Below, piece after piece: positions 8,220-16,427 of a stretch of 64,000 nt of DNA. The DNA lies in contig PLZW01000037.1 of assembly GCA_003153575.1 (NCBI GenBank), positions 217,136 to 281,135 of the forward strand, read 5' to 3'. Position 1 is the first letter of the stretch. Every line of letters starts with the position of its first letter. The notes under the pieces were generated by a model. It had not been told where the DNA came from. It searched no databases and saw only the letters and a program-made list of their open reading frames with translations. Both the position numbers and the translations under genes were made by a program. The stretch comes from Acidimicrobiaceae bacterium (lineage in GTDB: Bacteria; Actinomycetota; Acidimicrobiia; Acidimicrobiales; RAAP-2).

Positions 8220-9655
8220 GGGCTGACTGGTCGATGGTCATCGGGCTCGAGGTCCACTGCGAGCTGAAGACGGCGACGAAGCTGTTCTGCGGATGTCCCA
8301 ACATGTTCGGGGACGAGCCCAACACCAACGTGTGCCCCAACTGCCTGGGTCTGCCCGGGTCGCTGCCCGTCCTCAACCAGCGGGCGGTGGAGCTGGCCAT
8401 GGCCATCGGCACCGCCCTGCACTGCGACATCCGGGCCTCGACCTTCCACCGGAAGAACTATTTCTACCCGGACCAGGCCAAGGACTACCAGATCAGTCAA
8501 TACGACGAGCCCCTGAACGTGGACGGCCACCTCGATCTGCCCGACGGGTTCCGGGTGGGGATCGAGCGGGCCCACATGGAAGAAGACACGGGCAAGACCA
8601 CCCACGCCGGCACCTCGGGACGGATTCACGGCGCCGACTACTCGCTGGTCGACTACAACCGGTCCGGCGTGCCCCTCGTCGAGATCGTGAGCCGCCCGGA
8701 CATGCGCACCGCCGACCAGGCCCGGGCCTACGTGACCGAGCTCCGGGCCATCCTGGTGGCCTCGGGCGCCTCGGACGGCAAGATGGAGGAGGGATCGATG
8801 CGGGTCGACGCCAACGTGTCGGTCCGACCGGGGCCGGACGATCCCTTCGGGACCCGGTGCGAGATCAAGAACCTCAACTCGGTCCGGTCCCTCGGCCGGG
8901 CCATCGAGTACGAGGCCGAGCGCCAGATCGCCCTCCTCGAGTCGGGGGAGCGGGTGGTGCAGCAGACCCGCCACTGGGACGAGGGAGCCGGGCGCACCCA
9001 GGCGCTCCGGTCCAAGGAGGATGCCTACGACTACCGGTACTTCCTCGAACCCGACCTGGTGCCCCTGGTGCCCGACGCCGAGTGGATCCGGGCCGTGGCC
9101 GACACCCTCGGGATGATGCCGGCCGAGCGTCGGGCCCGGTTGACGGAACTGCTCGACGAGGGCGGCGGCGCCACCCGATCCCAGCTGCTGCAGGTGGCGA
9201 CGGTGGTCGAACTGCGTCTGGACGACCTGGTGGTCGAAGCCGTCGCCGCCGGGGTCCCCTCGGCGCTGGCCCTCGCCCGCACCGCCAACGAGGCGGCCAC
9301 CGACGCCGATGCGGCCCGGGCCCTCGACCCCAAGTCCTATGTCGAGCTGCTCACCCTCGAGGCCAACGGATCACTGTCCGCCACCCAGGCCAAGGCCGTT
9401 CTGGCCGAACTGTTCGTCCTCGGTGGGGGCGACCCGGCCGCCATCGCCCGGGACAAGGGATTCGAGGCCATGTCGGAGGACTCGCTCGCGGCCACGGTGG
9501 GCGAGGCGGTGGCCGCACATCCCGACGAGTGGGCCAGGTTCTGCGAGGGCGACGACAAGCTGGCGGGCTTCTTCACCATGCTGGTCATGAAGGCCACCCG
9601 GGGACAGGCCAACGGGAAGGCCGTGGCCGCCGAGCTCCGGCGCCTCAAGGGCTGA
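8216..9655 (+). CDS. gatB: Asp-tRNA(Asn)/Glu-tRNA(Gln) amidotransferase subunit GatB
   Basis: GatB phosphorylates the mischarged aminoacyl-tRNA with ATP and receives ammonia from GatA. The 479-residue protein starts with VIGLEVHCEL. It carries the zinc cysteines C25, C27, C40 and C43, and the family block RKNYFYPDQAKDYQISQY. The C-terminal YqeY-like tail domain is complete. The ATG overlaps the gatA stop (ATGA). It is the last gene of the operon and converges on the GH43-like gene. Confidence 0.97.
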   Translation: MRADWSMVIGLEVHCELKTATKLFCGCPNMFGDEPNTNVCPNCLGLPGSLPVLNQRAVELAMAIGTALHCDIRASTFHRKNYFYPDQAKDYQISQYDEPLNVDGHLDLPDGFRVGIERAHMEEDTGKTTHAGTSGRIHGADYSLVDYNRSGVPLVEIVSRPDMRTADQARAYVTELRAILVASGASDGKMEEGSMRVDANVSVRPGPDDPFGTRCEIKNLNSVRSLGRAIEYEAERQIALLESGERVVQQTRHWDEGAGRTQALRSKEDAYDYRYFLEPDLVPLVPDAEWIRAVADTLGMMPAERRARLTELLDEGGGATRSQLLQVATVVELRLDDLVVEAVAAGVPSALALARTANEAATDADAARALDPKSYVELLTLEANGSLSATQAKAVLAELFVLGGGDPAAIARDKGFEAMSEDSLAATVGEAVAAHPDEWARFCEGDDKLAGFFTMLVMKATRGQANGKAVAAELRRLKG

Positions 9656-9679
9656 ACGCCCGGTCCGGAGCCGGTTGCG

Positions 9680-10885
9680 TCAGGACGTCGGCGACCAGAA
9701 TGGCACGGCCGTCAGGTTGCCGGCACCGGGGGGTGGACCGGAGGCCAGGTACGGACCGGACGGCGTGAACCCCAGACGGGTGATGTAGACCGGCCGGGCC
9801 GGGATGTCGGGCTTCGGAGCCAGCGACCGGCGGGGAGTGTAGAGCAGCCACACGCCGTTGGCGTCGTGGAAGACCGACGCCTCGCCGGGTCCGTCGCCCT
9901 GGAAGTTGGTGGACAGCAGCGGTGCGGGCCCCAGGTCCCGGCACGGCCCGGCCGGCCCGGCGCAGTGGGCCGCACCGATCGCGTAGGCCGGTTGGTTGAA
10001 CCAGTTGGCCGAGTAGATCACCCAGTAGGTGCCGTCCACCTCGACCATGTCGGGTGCCTCGACGATGGTGCCCTGCCATGGCTGATCCGGGTGCATCAGG
10101 AGGACAGGACGGGCGAGCAGCCGGCTGCCGTCGGAGGAAAGGCGCTGGGACCACATGGCGGTAGGCGTGGCGGCCCCGCCGCGGTTCTGGTCCGACTTCC
10201 ACTGCATCCACGAGATGCCGCCGGAGTCGACGAACACCCGCGGGTCGATGGAGCCGCCTTGGTCGAGCTGGCAGATGATCGGCCTGGGCCTGGCCACGAA
10301 GGGCCCGGTGGGCGAGAGGGCGAAGGCGCTGCCGATGCACTGGGTCTGCGGCAGGTGTCCGGCCACCATGGCGGTGAAGTACAGGGCGTAGCGGGTGCCG
10401 AACCGGTGGAGGTCGGGGGCCCAGGTGAACCCGGACTTGGCCCAGACAGGCAGTGTGGGCAGCGCGTCGACTGCGTGGGTCCAGTGGACGAAGTCGCTAC
10501 TGGTGGCCACGGGTACGTTGACCGGCGAGCGACCCGTGCCCCCGCTCGTGAGGAGCAGGTAGCGGCCGCCGGCGTCGGTCAGGAACGGGTCTGACTGTTC
10601 GGCTCCGCCGGTCACCGGGGTACCGGGGGCGGCCGGCGTGGGTGTGGGCGGCGGCGCCGCCGACGTCACGAGCAGTGCCGGCGAACGGTCCGGGGGGTGG
10701 TGCCAGGTGCGGGCCGCCTGCGGTGCAGCAGCCTGCGCTCCGGAGGTCGACGCTCCGGAGGAGGCGGCTCCGAGCGCGGCCAGGATGATGGCGGCAAGTG
10801 CGCCGCAGGCCAGGATCCGGCGGGCCCCCGTATGGCTGCGACCGGCGGCCCGGCGCCCGGCGTCCCCCTGGTTGTCGATCTGCAC
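9680..10885 (-). CDS. Secreted glycoside hydrolase, GH43-like five-bladed beta-propeller
   Basis: The 401-residue protein has a basic N-terminus followed by a hydrophobic signal segment (about residues 24-42) and an Ala/Pro-rich linker. It is therefore exported, or anchored by this helix. The body matches GH43 arabinanase/xylosidase-type propellers: a first acid in EQSDPFL, a second in GGSIDPRVF and the likely general acid in VEAPDM. It probably trims arabinose- or xylose-containing polysaccharide outside the cell. The GTG start has a GAGGG site upstream. Substrate is not predictable from the sequence. Confidence 0.75.
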   Translation of the reverse strand: MQIDNQGDAGRRAAGRSHTGARRILACGALAAIILAALGAASSGASTSGAQAAAPQAARTWHHPPDRSPALLVTSAAPPPTPTPAAPGTPVTGGAEQSDPFLTDAGGRYLLLTSGGTGRSPVNVPVATSSDFVHWTHAVDALPTLPVWAKSGFTWAPDLHRFGTRYALYFTAMVAGHLPQTQCIGSAFALSPTGPFVARPRPIICQLDQGGSIDPRVFVDSGGISWMQWKSDQNRGGAATPTAMWSQRLSSDGSRLLARPVLLMHPDQPWQGTIVEAPDMVEVDGTYWVIYSANWFNQPAYAIGAAHCAGPAGPCRDLGPAPLLSTNFQGDGPGEASVFHDANGVWLLYTPRRSLAPKPDIPARPVYITRLGFTPSGPYLASGPPPGAGNLTAVPFWSPTS

Positions 10886-11099
10886 GGCGCCCTCGTGTCC
10901 GTGGTCCGGGGTGTCGTTCTTGCGGCCCGGTGGGCCCCCTGATCTCCCGACGGTGCTGTCGGACAGTTTGCAAGGCTAGCGGTCCTGACGTGCATCGGCT
11001 GGAGTACGCGGTACGAATTTGAGCGCGCATATGTACTCGCGAAGTACACCGGCAATCGATACTGATTACATAGAGGACGCGGATGGTTATCATGGCGGC

Positions 11100-11278
11100 C
11101 GGTCAGGGGCGTCCCTACTTCGAGTGGTTGCTCCGCTCGAAGGGGTCGCCGGACGCGAGCCACAAAGGAGCCAAGCAGCGTGGCCGTTTGCCGGGCGTCG
11201 CAGGTCGACAACCACTTGCAGCGGGTGCACATCAAACTTGGGATCGGCGGACGGGGCGAGCTCGCCGACCGCGTCTGA
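11100..11278 (+). pseudogene. Decayed LuxR-type HTH regulator (C-terminal remnant)
   Basis: The frame at 11180-11278 encodes ASQVDNHLQRVHIKLGIGG and ELADRV before TGA. This is the recognition helix and end of a LuxR DNA-binding domain (family form: S-x-R-TVDNHLQRVYxKLG). Just upstream, another frame gives ASHKGAKQRGRL, which fits the preceding helix (SxKEIAxRL). A third frame near 11120-11150 gives RVVAPLEGVA, which fits the first helix (REVVALxAxG). Three frames in 180 bases mean at least two frameshifts. No N-terminal domain is visible. It is a regulator that has died. Confidence 0.55.
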
Positions 11279-11769
11279 GGCTGGCCAACCGCCCAAGTGC
11301 AGGACCCGGTGGAGGTCTGCCCTGGAGCCGGAGCCTTCTGGGGATGACCGGTGGAGATCTTCGGAAATCCTGGGGACGGCGTGGGAAATGTGGCGGAAAA
11401 GCTCAGGATTTCGCGCCGCGGCCTTGACCCTCGGAGCAGTCCGGTTCACCATGACTCCAGTTCGGCAAGCCGAAGCCCACCGATGCTCCGGAGATAGTCC
11501 GAGGACAGGTCCCAGACCGGTCCGCAGGACCGATCCAGTGTGACGGAACGGCAGTAGGCGACCGACAAGGTAATCCGGGGACGGACCGGGTGCCGCAAGG
11601 CGCATCGGTCCGGACACCTATCGTATGTTGTCCGACACGACTTGCGACGGGATCAGCCGGGTTGCCGGTACGTGGCCCCGAGGAACTCGGGCGGTTTCGG
11701 CCGTCCGGTTACTCGGGGCTGCGTCGCGCCCCGACCCACAGCGACGTCCCACACCGGGCCGGTTGGGCC
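11279..11769. other. Non-coding stretch, nothing recognised
   Basis: Open frames exist on both strands, but none has protein-like composition or any family motif. It probably contains further decayed sequence linked to the LuxR remnant. Confidence 0.4.
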
Positions 11770-12687
11770 TCAGAGGTGGCCGTGGCGGTGGGTGAGCAAT
11801 GGGGCGCTGTCCATGGCGCACGGGTCGACGTCGCCGTCCGCGCACGGCTCGCACTCGAGCTCGAGGGTGCTGTGGGCTATCCCGAACGGGCCGCCGATGG
11901 CGAGCTTGACCCGGTCGCCGACCACCTGCGCTTCTTCCAAACTGGGATGGCCGGACAAGACCATATGGGCCGAAAGCGCCCGCACCTCGCTGGACAGACT
12001 CCACACGTGGAGATCGTGCACGCTGCTCACCCCGGGCACACCGGCCATGATGGCCGTCAGTTGCTCGAGGTCGACATCGATGGGCGTCGACTCCAAGAGG
12101 ACGGCCACGCTGGCTCGGAAGACGCCGGTGGCCTGGGTGACGATGATGGCGGCCACCACCAGGGCCGATACCGGGTCGAGCCAGGTGGCCGACGGGACGA
12201 CAAGGAGGACCAGGCCGGCGACCACGACGGCGGCCGAGGCCAGTGCGTCGCCCACCATGTGGATGAGCGCCGAGCGCATGTTCAAGTCACCCTCGTGCTC
12301 GGACAACAAGAGCGCGGCCAGACCGTTCACCACCAGGCCGCAGGCCGCCACCACCACCATGATTCCGGCGTGGACGTGGCCGGGATGGAACAGGCGGTGC
12401 ACGCTGACCACCACGATGAGCGCGGTGACCGCCGCGATCAGGACGGCATTGGCCAGTGCGGCCAGGATGGTGGCCCGGTGGTTACCGAACGACCGGGCCG
12501 GGCTGGCCGGCCGCAGGGCGAGGCGCACGGCCACCAGGGACAGGGCGAGTGCCCCCACATCGGTCAAGTTGTGACCGGCATCGGCCAGCAGGCCGGTGGA
12601 GTGGGCCAGGAGCCCGAAGGCGATCTGGGCGATGACCAACCCCAGGTTGAGGACGAGGCTGACGGCCAGTCTGCGGGTTCGGTCCAT
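11770..12687 (-). CDS. Cation diffusion facilitator (Zn/Co/Cd efflux, CzcD-like)
   Basis: The 305-residue inner-membrane protein has six helices and a C-terminal cytoplasmic metal-binding domain (about 210-300). It exports divalent cations by proton antiport. The metal site residues typical of CDF proteins are visible: D36, H39 and D43 in helix 2 (LLADAGHNLTD), and H143 and D147 in helix 5 (HMVGD). A His/Asp/Cys-rich end (ECEPCADGDVDPC, HRHGHL) may bind metal. I took the ATG at 12687 because an AGGAA site precedes it and the first helix follows directly. The open frame extends about 99 codons further without homology. Confidence 0.9.
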   Translation of the reverse strand: MDRTRRLAVSLVLNLGLVIAQIAFGLLAHSTGLLADAGHNLTDVGALALSLVAVRLALRPASPARSFGNHRATILAALANAVLIAAVTALIVVVSVHRLFHPGHVHAGIMVVVAACGLVVNGLAALLLSEHEGDLNMRSALIHMVGDALASAAVVVAGLVLLVVPSATWLDPVSALVVAAIIVTQATGVFRASVAVLLESTPIDVDLEQLTAIMAGVPGVSSVHDLHVWSLSSEVRALSAHMVLSGHPSLEEAQVVGDRVKLAIGGPFGIAHSTLELECEPCADGDVDPCAMDSAPLLTHRHGHL

Positions 12688-12725
12688 GTAAGTTCCTGGC
12701 TGAAGTGTACCAATGGCCCTGCCGG

Positions 12726-12731
12726 TAGCCT
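12726..12731 (+). promoter_or_regulatory. -10 box (TAGCCT) for a leaderless DUF218 gene
   Basis: TAGCCT ends 6 bases before the GTG at 12738, and there is no ribosome-binding site. The transcript probably starts at or beside the start codon. It lies in the short divergent gap with the CDF gene. Confidence 0.4.
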
Positions 12732-12737
12732 GCAGCC

Positions 12738-13277
12738 GTGCCTGTCCTCCGTTCGAAGGCGTTTCGACGGGTGGTGACGGTAGTGGCGCTGTTGGTGGTG
12801 GTCTTCGCGGCAGCAACCGCTCGACTGTTCGTCTGGCCTCCCAGCGATCGGCCCACTCGTGCGGACGCGGTGGTTGCGCTTGGCGGCGACCCTGGCCAGC
12901 TCCGCGCGCAGAAGGCGATCGCCCTGGCCCGTTCGGGGTATGCGCCGGTGGCGCTGATCTCCCTCGGTGGGATCCCCGAGGCACCGTGCCCGCACCCGAT
13001 GAAGGGTGTCACCATCGTCTGCTTCCGGGCGAACCCACTCGACACGCGCGGAGAGGCCGAACACGTCGGCGCCCTGGTCGAGCGGTATCACTGGACGACG
13101 CTCATTCTCGTGCCCGGCACAACCCAGGCCACACGTGCCCGGATGCTGTTCGAACGTTGCACGGACGCCCGGTTGGTAGTCGTGCCCCAGGGAGAAACAA
13201 CCTCGCGTCTGCCCTACGAGGTGGCCTACGAGTGGGGCGCCCTGGCCAAGGCGCTACTCCTGCAACGCGGCTGCTGA
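12738..13277 (+). CDS. Membrane-anchored DUF218 / YdcF-SanA family protein
   Basis: The 179-residue protein has one N-terminal helix (VVTVVALLVVVFAAATA) and then a DUF218 domain: DAVVALGG at about 43-50, NPLDTRGEAEHV in the middle and the conserved LVPGTTQATRARMLF block. DUF218 proteins such as SanA/ElyC are linked to envelope integrity, and the fold is Rossmann-like. The exact reaction is unknown. The domain faces outward if the anchor follows the usual topology. Confidence 0.75.
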   Translation: MPVLRSKAFRRVVTVVALLVVVFAAATARLFVWPPSDRPTRADAVVALGGDPGQLRAQKAIALARSGYAPVALISLGGIPEAPCPHPMKGVTIVCFRANPLDTRGEAEHVGALVERYHWTTLILVPGTTQATRARMLFERCTDARLVVVPQGETTSRLPYEVAYEWGALAKALLLQRGC

Positions 13278-13295
13278 GCACGGACGGACACCGGC

Positions 13296-13336
13296 ACCGG
13301 CCGATCAGGTGGCGCCCGACGGCGGATCGGCCCGGT
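13296..13336. terminator. Hairpin between convergent genes, possible bidirectional terminator
   Basis: ACCGGCCGATC (13296-13306) pairs with GATCGGCCCGGT (13325-13336), with one bulged C. It lies between the stops of the DUF218 gene and the convergent putative transferase gene. There is no T-run, so intrinsic termination is not certain. Confidence 0.45.
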
Positions 13337-13338
13337 GG

Positions 13339-14259
13339 CTACGGGGTCGTGTCGTCGAACTTGATGAAGAACGAGGGGTCGGTCATCAGATCGGCAAACA
13401 CGGCCGCTTGTCGGCGTTCGGTCCGCTCGCGAGCATGGACACGTCGACGTTCGTGCCCCAGCCGGATCTGTTTGCCGACCGACACCCTCAGCGCCCGGCT
13501 CAGCCGGGGGAGGTCGCCGGGACGCACCCTGGTGATGAGCGAAGGCTGGTGGGCCGCTCGGCGAGCCAGCCCTTCGAGGCTGGTCCCGTAGGTCGTGGCG
13601 GTCCCGAACGCCACTGGCACCGGCGCGGCATGGTCGCCGACCCTGGAGACCGGTGCTCGGAATCCGGCACCGTGGTGGTACACCCTGTGACCGTACACAC
13701 CGAACCACAGAGGGTCGGGATTATGGCTATTGGTGCGCAGGATCGGGAGCCAGTCGTCGCCGTGTGCCTCCAGCTGGCCGAGGAGGGTCCCACCCACATC
13801 GGTGGTCTGCTCGCCGGTCGCATTCGTCCACGTCCCCCCTTCTCGCCAGTCCCCGCCGAGCTCCGCCCAGAAGCCGCAGGTGGTGAACGTGAAGCACGGA
13901 TGGGGTTGGCGGTCCCCGAGGTTCTCGTCCCTCCGCACTGCGCCCAGGGGGTAGGAACGGAGTACCTCGTCCATCCATCCGCTCACGGGCCGCACCGGGA
14001 AGGCATCGCCGTCGAGGAAGAGGAGCTGGTCGCCCGGGTCGGAGCCCTCGATGACAAGTCCGGCCAGGGCGTTGAGCTTCTCGGCGTGGCTGCCCTCGAG
14101 ATCGTCGGCAAAGTGGAAGCGATCGCGCTGGCGAGCGTCACTGATCCCGTTCAACGAGGCGAACACCCGGTAGGGCTCTGCGACGTTGCGCGCCAAGTAG
14201 GCCAGTTGGGGATCGATCCACTTGGCCGACTGCCAGTGGACGGTGACAATGTTGAGCAC
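13339..14259 (-). CDS. Putative glycosyltransferase-like protein, uncharacterised family, copy 1 of 3
   Basis: The 306-residue cytosolic protein opens with LNIVTVHWQSAKWIDPQL. It contains a DGD triad (83-85, in FLDGDAFPVRP) like the metal/nucleotide-sugar motif of GT-A enzymes. Other conserved blocks are YPLGAVRRDEN, GDWREGGTW and VYGHRVYHHGAGFR. Two clear paralogs lie at 19905-20810 and 47189-48070. The family is not one I can name. GT-A fold and a role in building the surface glycan are inferences from the DxD motif and the setting. The start is GTG. The C-terminal 40 residues are basic. Confidence 0.65.
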   Translation of the reverse strand: MLNIVTVHWQSAKWIDPQLAYLARNVAEPYRVFASLNGISDARQRDRFHFADDLEGSHAEKLNALAGLVIEGSDPGDQLLFLDGDAFPVRPVSGWMDEVLRSYPLGAVRRDENLGDRQPHPCFTFTTCGFWAELGGDWREGGTWTNATGEQTTDVGGTLLGQLEAHGDDWLPILRTNSHNPDPLWFGVYGHRVYHHGAGFRAPVSRVGDHAAPVPVAFGTATTYGTSLEGLARRAAHQPSLITRVRPGDLPRLSRALRVSVGKQIRLGHERRRVHARERTERRQAAVFADLMTDPSFFIKFDDTTP

Positions 14260-14427
14260 CTGGTCAGCCCACGTTCACCGGGCTGGCCGGATCGGGTCGC
14301 TCGCGGCCGGCCTCGGGAGCTGCCCACCCCCGGTCGGCCGCTCCCAATCCATGTGCCGGCCGGGCCCGTGCCGTCCGGTGCGGCGGCCCCTGTTGGCAGC
14401 GACCAACTCGACTCGGCCCTATCGCCT

Positions 14428-15483
14428 TCATCGGTGGTCGACTTCGGTGGGCCGCCATGAGGGCTTTGGGAGGACCGCGCCGGTCGCTGTCTCGGCGACG
14501 TCCCGCATGGTCAAGGACCTCATGCCGTCGCTGCGGGAGAGTCGGTCGTACTCGTCGAGCAGCCGGTCGAGAAAGGCGAAGCTCTCCGCCGGGTGGTGTG
14601 CGAAGTTGTGGGGATGCCACCACAGGTGGAAGATCCGGCCCCGCCGAGCGGCGTCCCGCATCCCCGCAACCAGGCGATGGAACTTGACCGGCTCCAGCCG
14701 GCGGCGTCTCGGTGAGTAGGGCCGCAGGAAGGCACTCGCCGGCACGTTGCACAATCCGTCCGTTCGCACGACAGCGTCCCACGCCGTGGTCGGCGGTGGC
14801 GAGGTGCCGGCATACGTGTCGAGCAGGCGACCGGCGCGACTGACGGCACCGTGCTCCTCATGGGCCCGGGCCCGGTGTCCAAAAGACGGCTGGGGTCCTC
14901 GGATGCAGGTGAAGCCACTGTCCAACACGGTGGAGGCGTAGTTCGAGTTCCACTGGTTGCGGGGCAGCACCAGGCTGGTCAGGCGCAGGCCGAGCGTACC
15001 GGCGATGGACTGGGCTGCGGCCAGGTCGGCCCGCAGATCGCCATCGTCCTGCCCTTCCTCGAGGCAGTAGAAGTGGGAAAAGGTGTGCGACGCCACTTCC
15101 TGGCCAGGGGTCGAAGCAAGTCTGCGGACGAGCGATCCGGCCAGGTGCTCGGGGTCGACGTCCTCGGACTCGCCGATCGGCTCGGAGTAGGGGTCGAGCT
15201 CGGAACGTCGGTACGACGGCCTGACCGAGGGCCGTGCTGCATCGACTGCTTCCCGAGTGGATGCGAACAGGATGCCCACTGTGGCCCAGGTGGCCCGAAT
15301 GGCGCGATCGGCGAAGCATGTGGCCAGATCGGACACCACCTGGCGGGAGGGCGCCAGGTCGGCGTACACCGGGCTGTGGCGGTCGACGTGGTCGCGCATT
15401 CCCCAGTGCAACTCGAAATCGAGGGAAATGACCATCGCCCCTGGATGGGCGGACTCGTTCACTGCTGCTGCACTCCCATCCAT
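14428..15483 (-). CDS. Polysaccharide deacetylase family protein (NodB homology)
   Basis: The 351-residue protein matches carbohydrate esterase 4-like enzymes. VISLDFELHWG (about 18-28) carries the first catalytic Asp region. ASHTFSHFYCLE (about 133-144) carries the HxxxH metal histidines. HLWWHPHNFAHH lies near residue 290. No signal peptide is seen, so it may act on cytoplasmic sugar precursors or lipid-linked intermediates. Removing N-acetyl groups would give free amines that the neighbouring formyltransferase could modify. That link is an inference. Confidence 0.8.
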   Translation of the reverse strand: MDGSAAAVNESAHPGAMVISLDFELHWGMRDHVDRHSPVYADLAPSRQVVSDLATCFADRAIRATWATVGILFASTREAVDAARPSVRPSYRRSELDPYSEPIGESEDVDPEHLAGSLVRRLASTPGQEVASHTFSHFYCLEEGQDDGDLRADLAAAQSIAGTLGLRLTSLVLPRNQWNSNYASTVLDSGFTCIRGPQPSFGHRARAHEEHGAVSRAGRLLDTYAGTSPPPTTAWDAVVRTDGLCNVPASAFLRPYSPRRRRLEPVKFHRLVAGMRDAARRGRIFHLWWHPHNFAHHPAESFAFLDRLLDEYDRLSRSDGMRSLTMRDVAETATGAVLPKPSWRPTEVDHR

Positions 15484-15639
15484 GTGTCGCAGCCTGCTTC
15501 CTTGCTGCGGACAGTCGATTCTTACCCCTTTGAGGCGCTGGCCTTCGAATCGGGCGGAGACCCCCGTGGTGAGCCGCCGACCAGGACTTGCTTCAAGCAG
15601 CCTACCCTCGCCAGGTGAGGGAACGGGGCGCCGACGTGC

Positions 15640-16410
15640 TCAGCGGACCCCGTCGGCCAGTCGGCACCAGAAGTACTGCCACAGGGTCGGGTGGAGGTAG
15701 AGTCGGGTGCCCCCAGGCGGCACCTCCTCGGTCACTGGAACGAGTGGCTGACCACCCAGGACCCGTTCGACCTGGGTGGCAAGAAGGGGAAGCCCTGCGG
15801 CGAGGTGCAGGTAGGGGTAGGTGGCGATGGAATCGTCCGGGGCCGGGCGGAACGCTGCCCGGGCCAGCACTCCGCCGGTGTCGATGCCCTCATCGACAAG
15901 GTGCACCGTCGTCCCGACCAGCTCCGGATGTCCCTCCGCCAGCGCCCAGTAGCCGCCGTGCACGCCGCGGTAGCGCGGGGTGATGCCGGCATGGGTGTTG
16001 ACGAATTGGCAGTCCACCGCGTCCAGGACCTCGGCCGAGATTATCCGGGTGCCGTTGACCACCACCAGGGCGGGGTCGGCGCGTCGGAGCATCGCCACCA
16101 CATCCGGCGCGTTAACCGACGCCACGTGACGGGCTCCGACCCACGGGGTGTCGTCCAGGTCGGCCTGATCGGCGATCTCGTCGATCCGGTGCCGACCCCA
16201 CCGTCGCAGCAGCGGCAGCGCCGTCGTCACGAAGAGCACCTGGCCGATGACGGTCGGCCATCCGACACGGGCGGCCCTTCGTGTGGCCATGCGGATGCGC
16301 GAGGGTGGATCCTCGACGATGACGTCGAGCTCGGGCACCCGCGCTGCCAGGTAGTTGGCCACGATGTCGGTCGTGCCGCCGGGCCCAGCGAGCAGGACGA
16401 CCTTCTTCAT
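15640..16410 (-). CDS. Formyltransferase-fold protein, probable sugar-amine N-formyltransferase
   Basis: The 256-residue protein has the N10-formyl-tetrahydrofolate transferase core. FVNTHAGITPRYRGVHG holds the catalytic Asn-x-His pair, and VHLVDEGIDTGGVL holds the catalytic Asp region. These are shared by PurN, Fmt and hexosamine N-formyltransferases. Fmt and PurN would normally sit in other contexts. Here the neighbours are glycan genes, so a sugar N-formyltransferase is the best guess. The ATG at 16410 starts a typical Rossmann strand (KKVVLLAGPGG); the frame is open further upstream without homology. Confidence 0.7.
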   Translation of the reverse strand: MKKVVLLAGPGGTTDIVANYLAARVPELDVIVEDPPSRIRMATRRAARVGWPTVIGQVLFVTTALPLLRRWGRHRIDEIADQADLDDTPWVGARHVASVNAPDVVAMLRRADPALVVVNGTRIISAEVLDAVDCQFVNTHAGITPRYRGVHGGYWALAEGHPELVGTTVHLVDEGIDTGGVLARAAFRPAPDDSIATYPYLHLAAGLPLLATQVERVLGGQPLVPVTEEVPPGGTRLYLHPTLWQYFWCRLADGVR

Positions 16411-16427
16411 CGGGCAGGGTACGGACA

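Noticed and set aside
10666-11235. Minus-strand frame upstream of GH43
   Set aside because: Arg/Pro-rich shadow frame that overlaps the real GH43 start and carries no motif.
11019-11543. Plus-strand open frames in the gap after the GH43-like gene
   Set aside because: No family similarity or coding-like composition; the only recognisable text there is the LuxR HTH in other frames.
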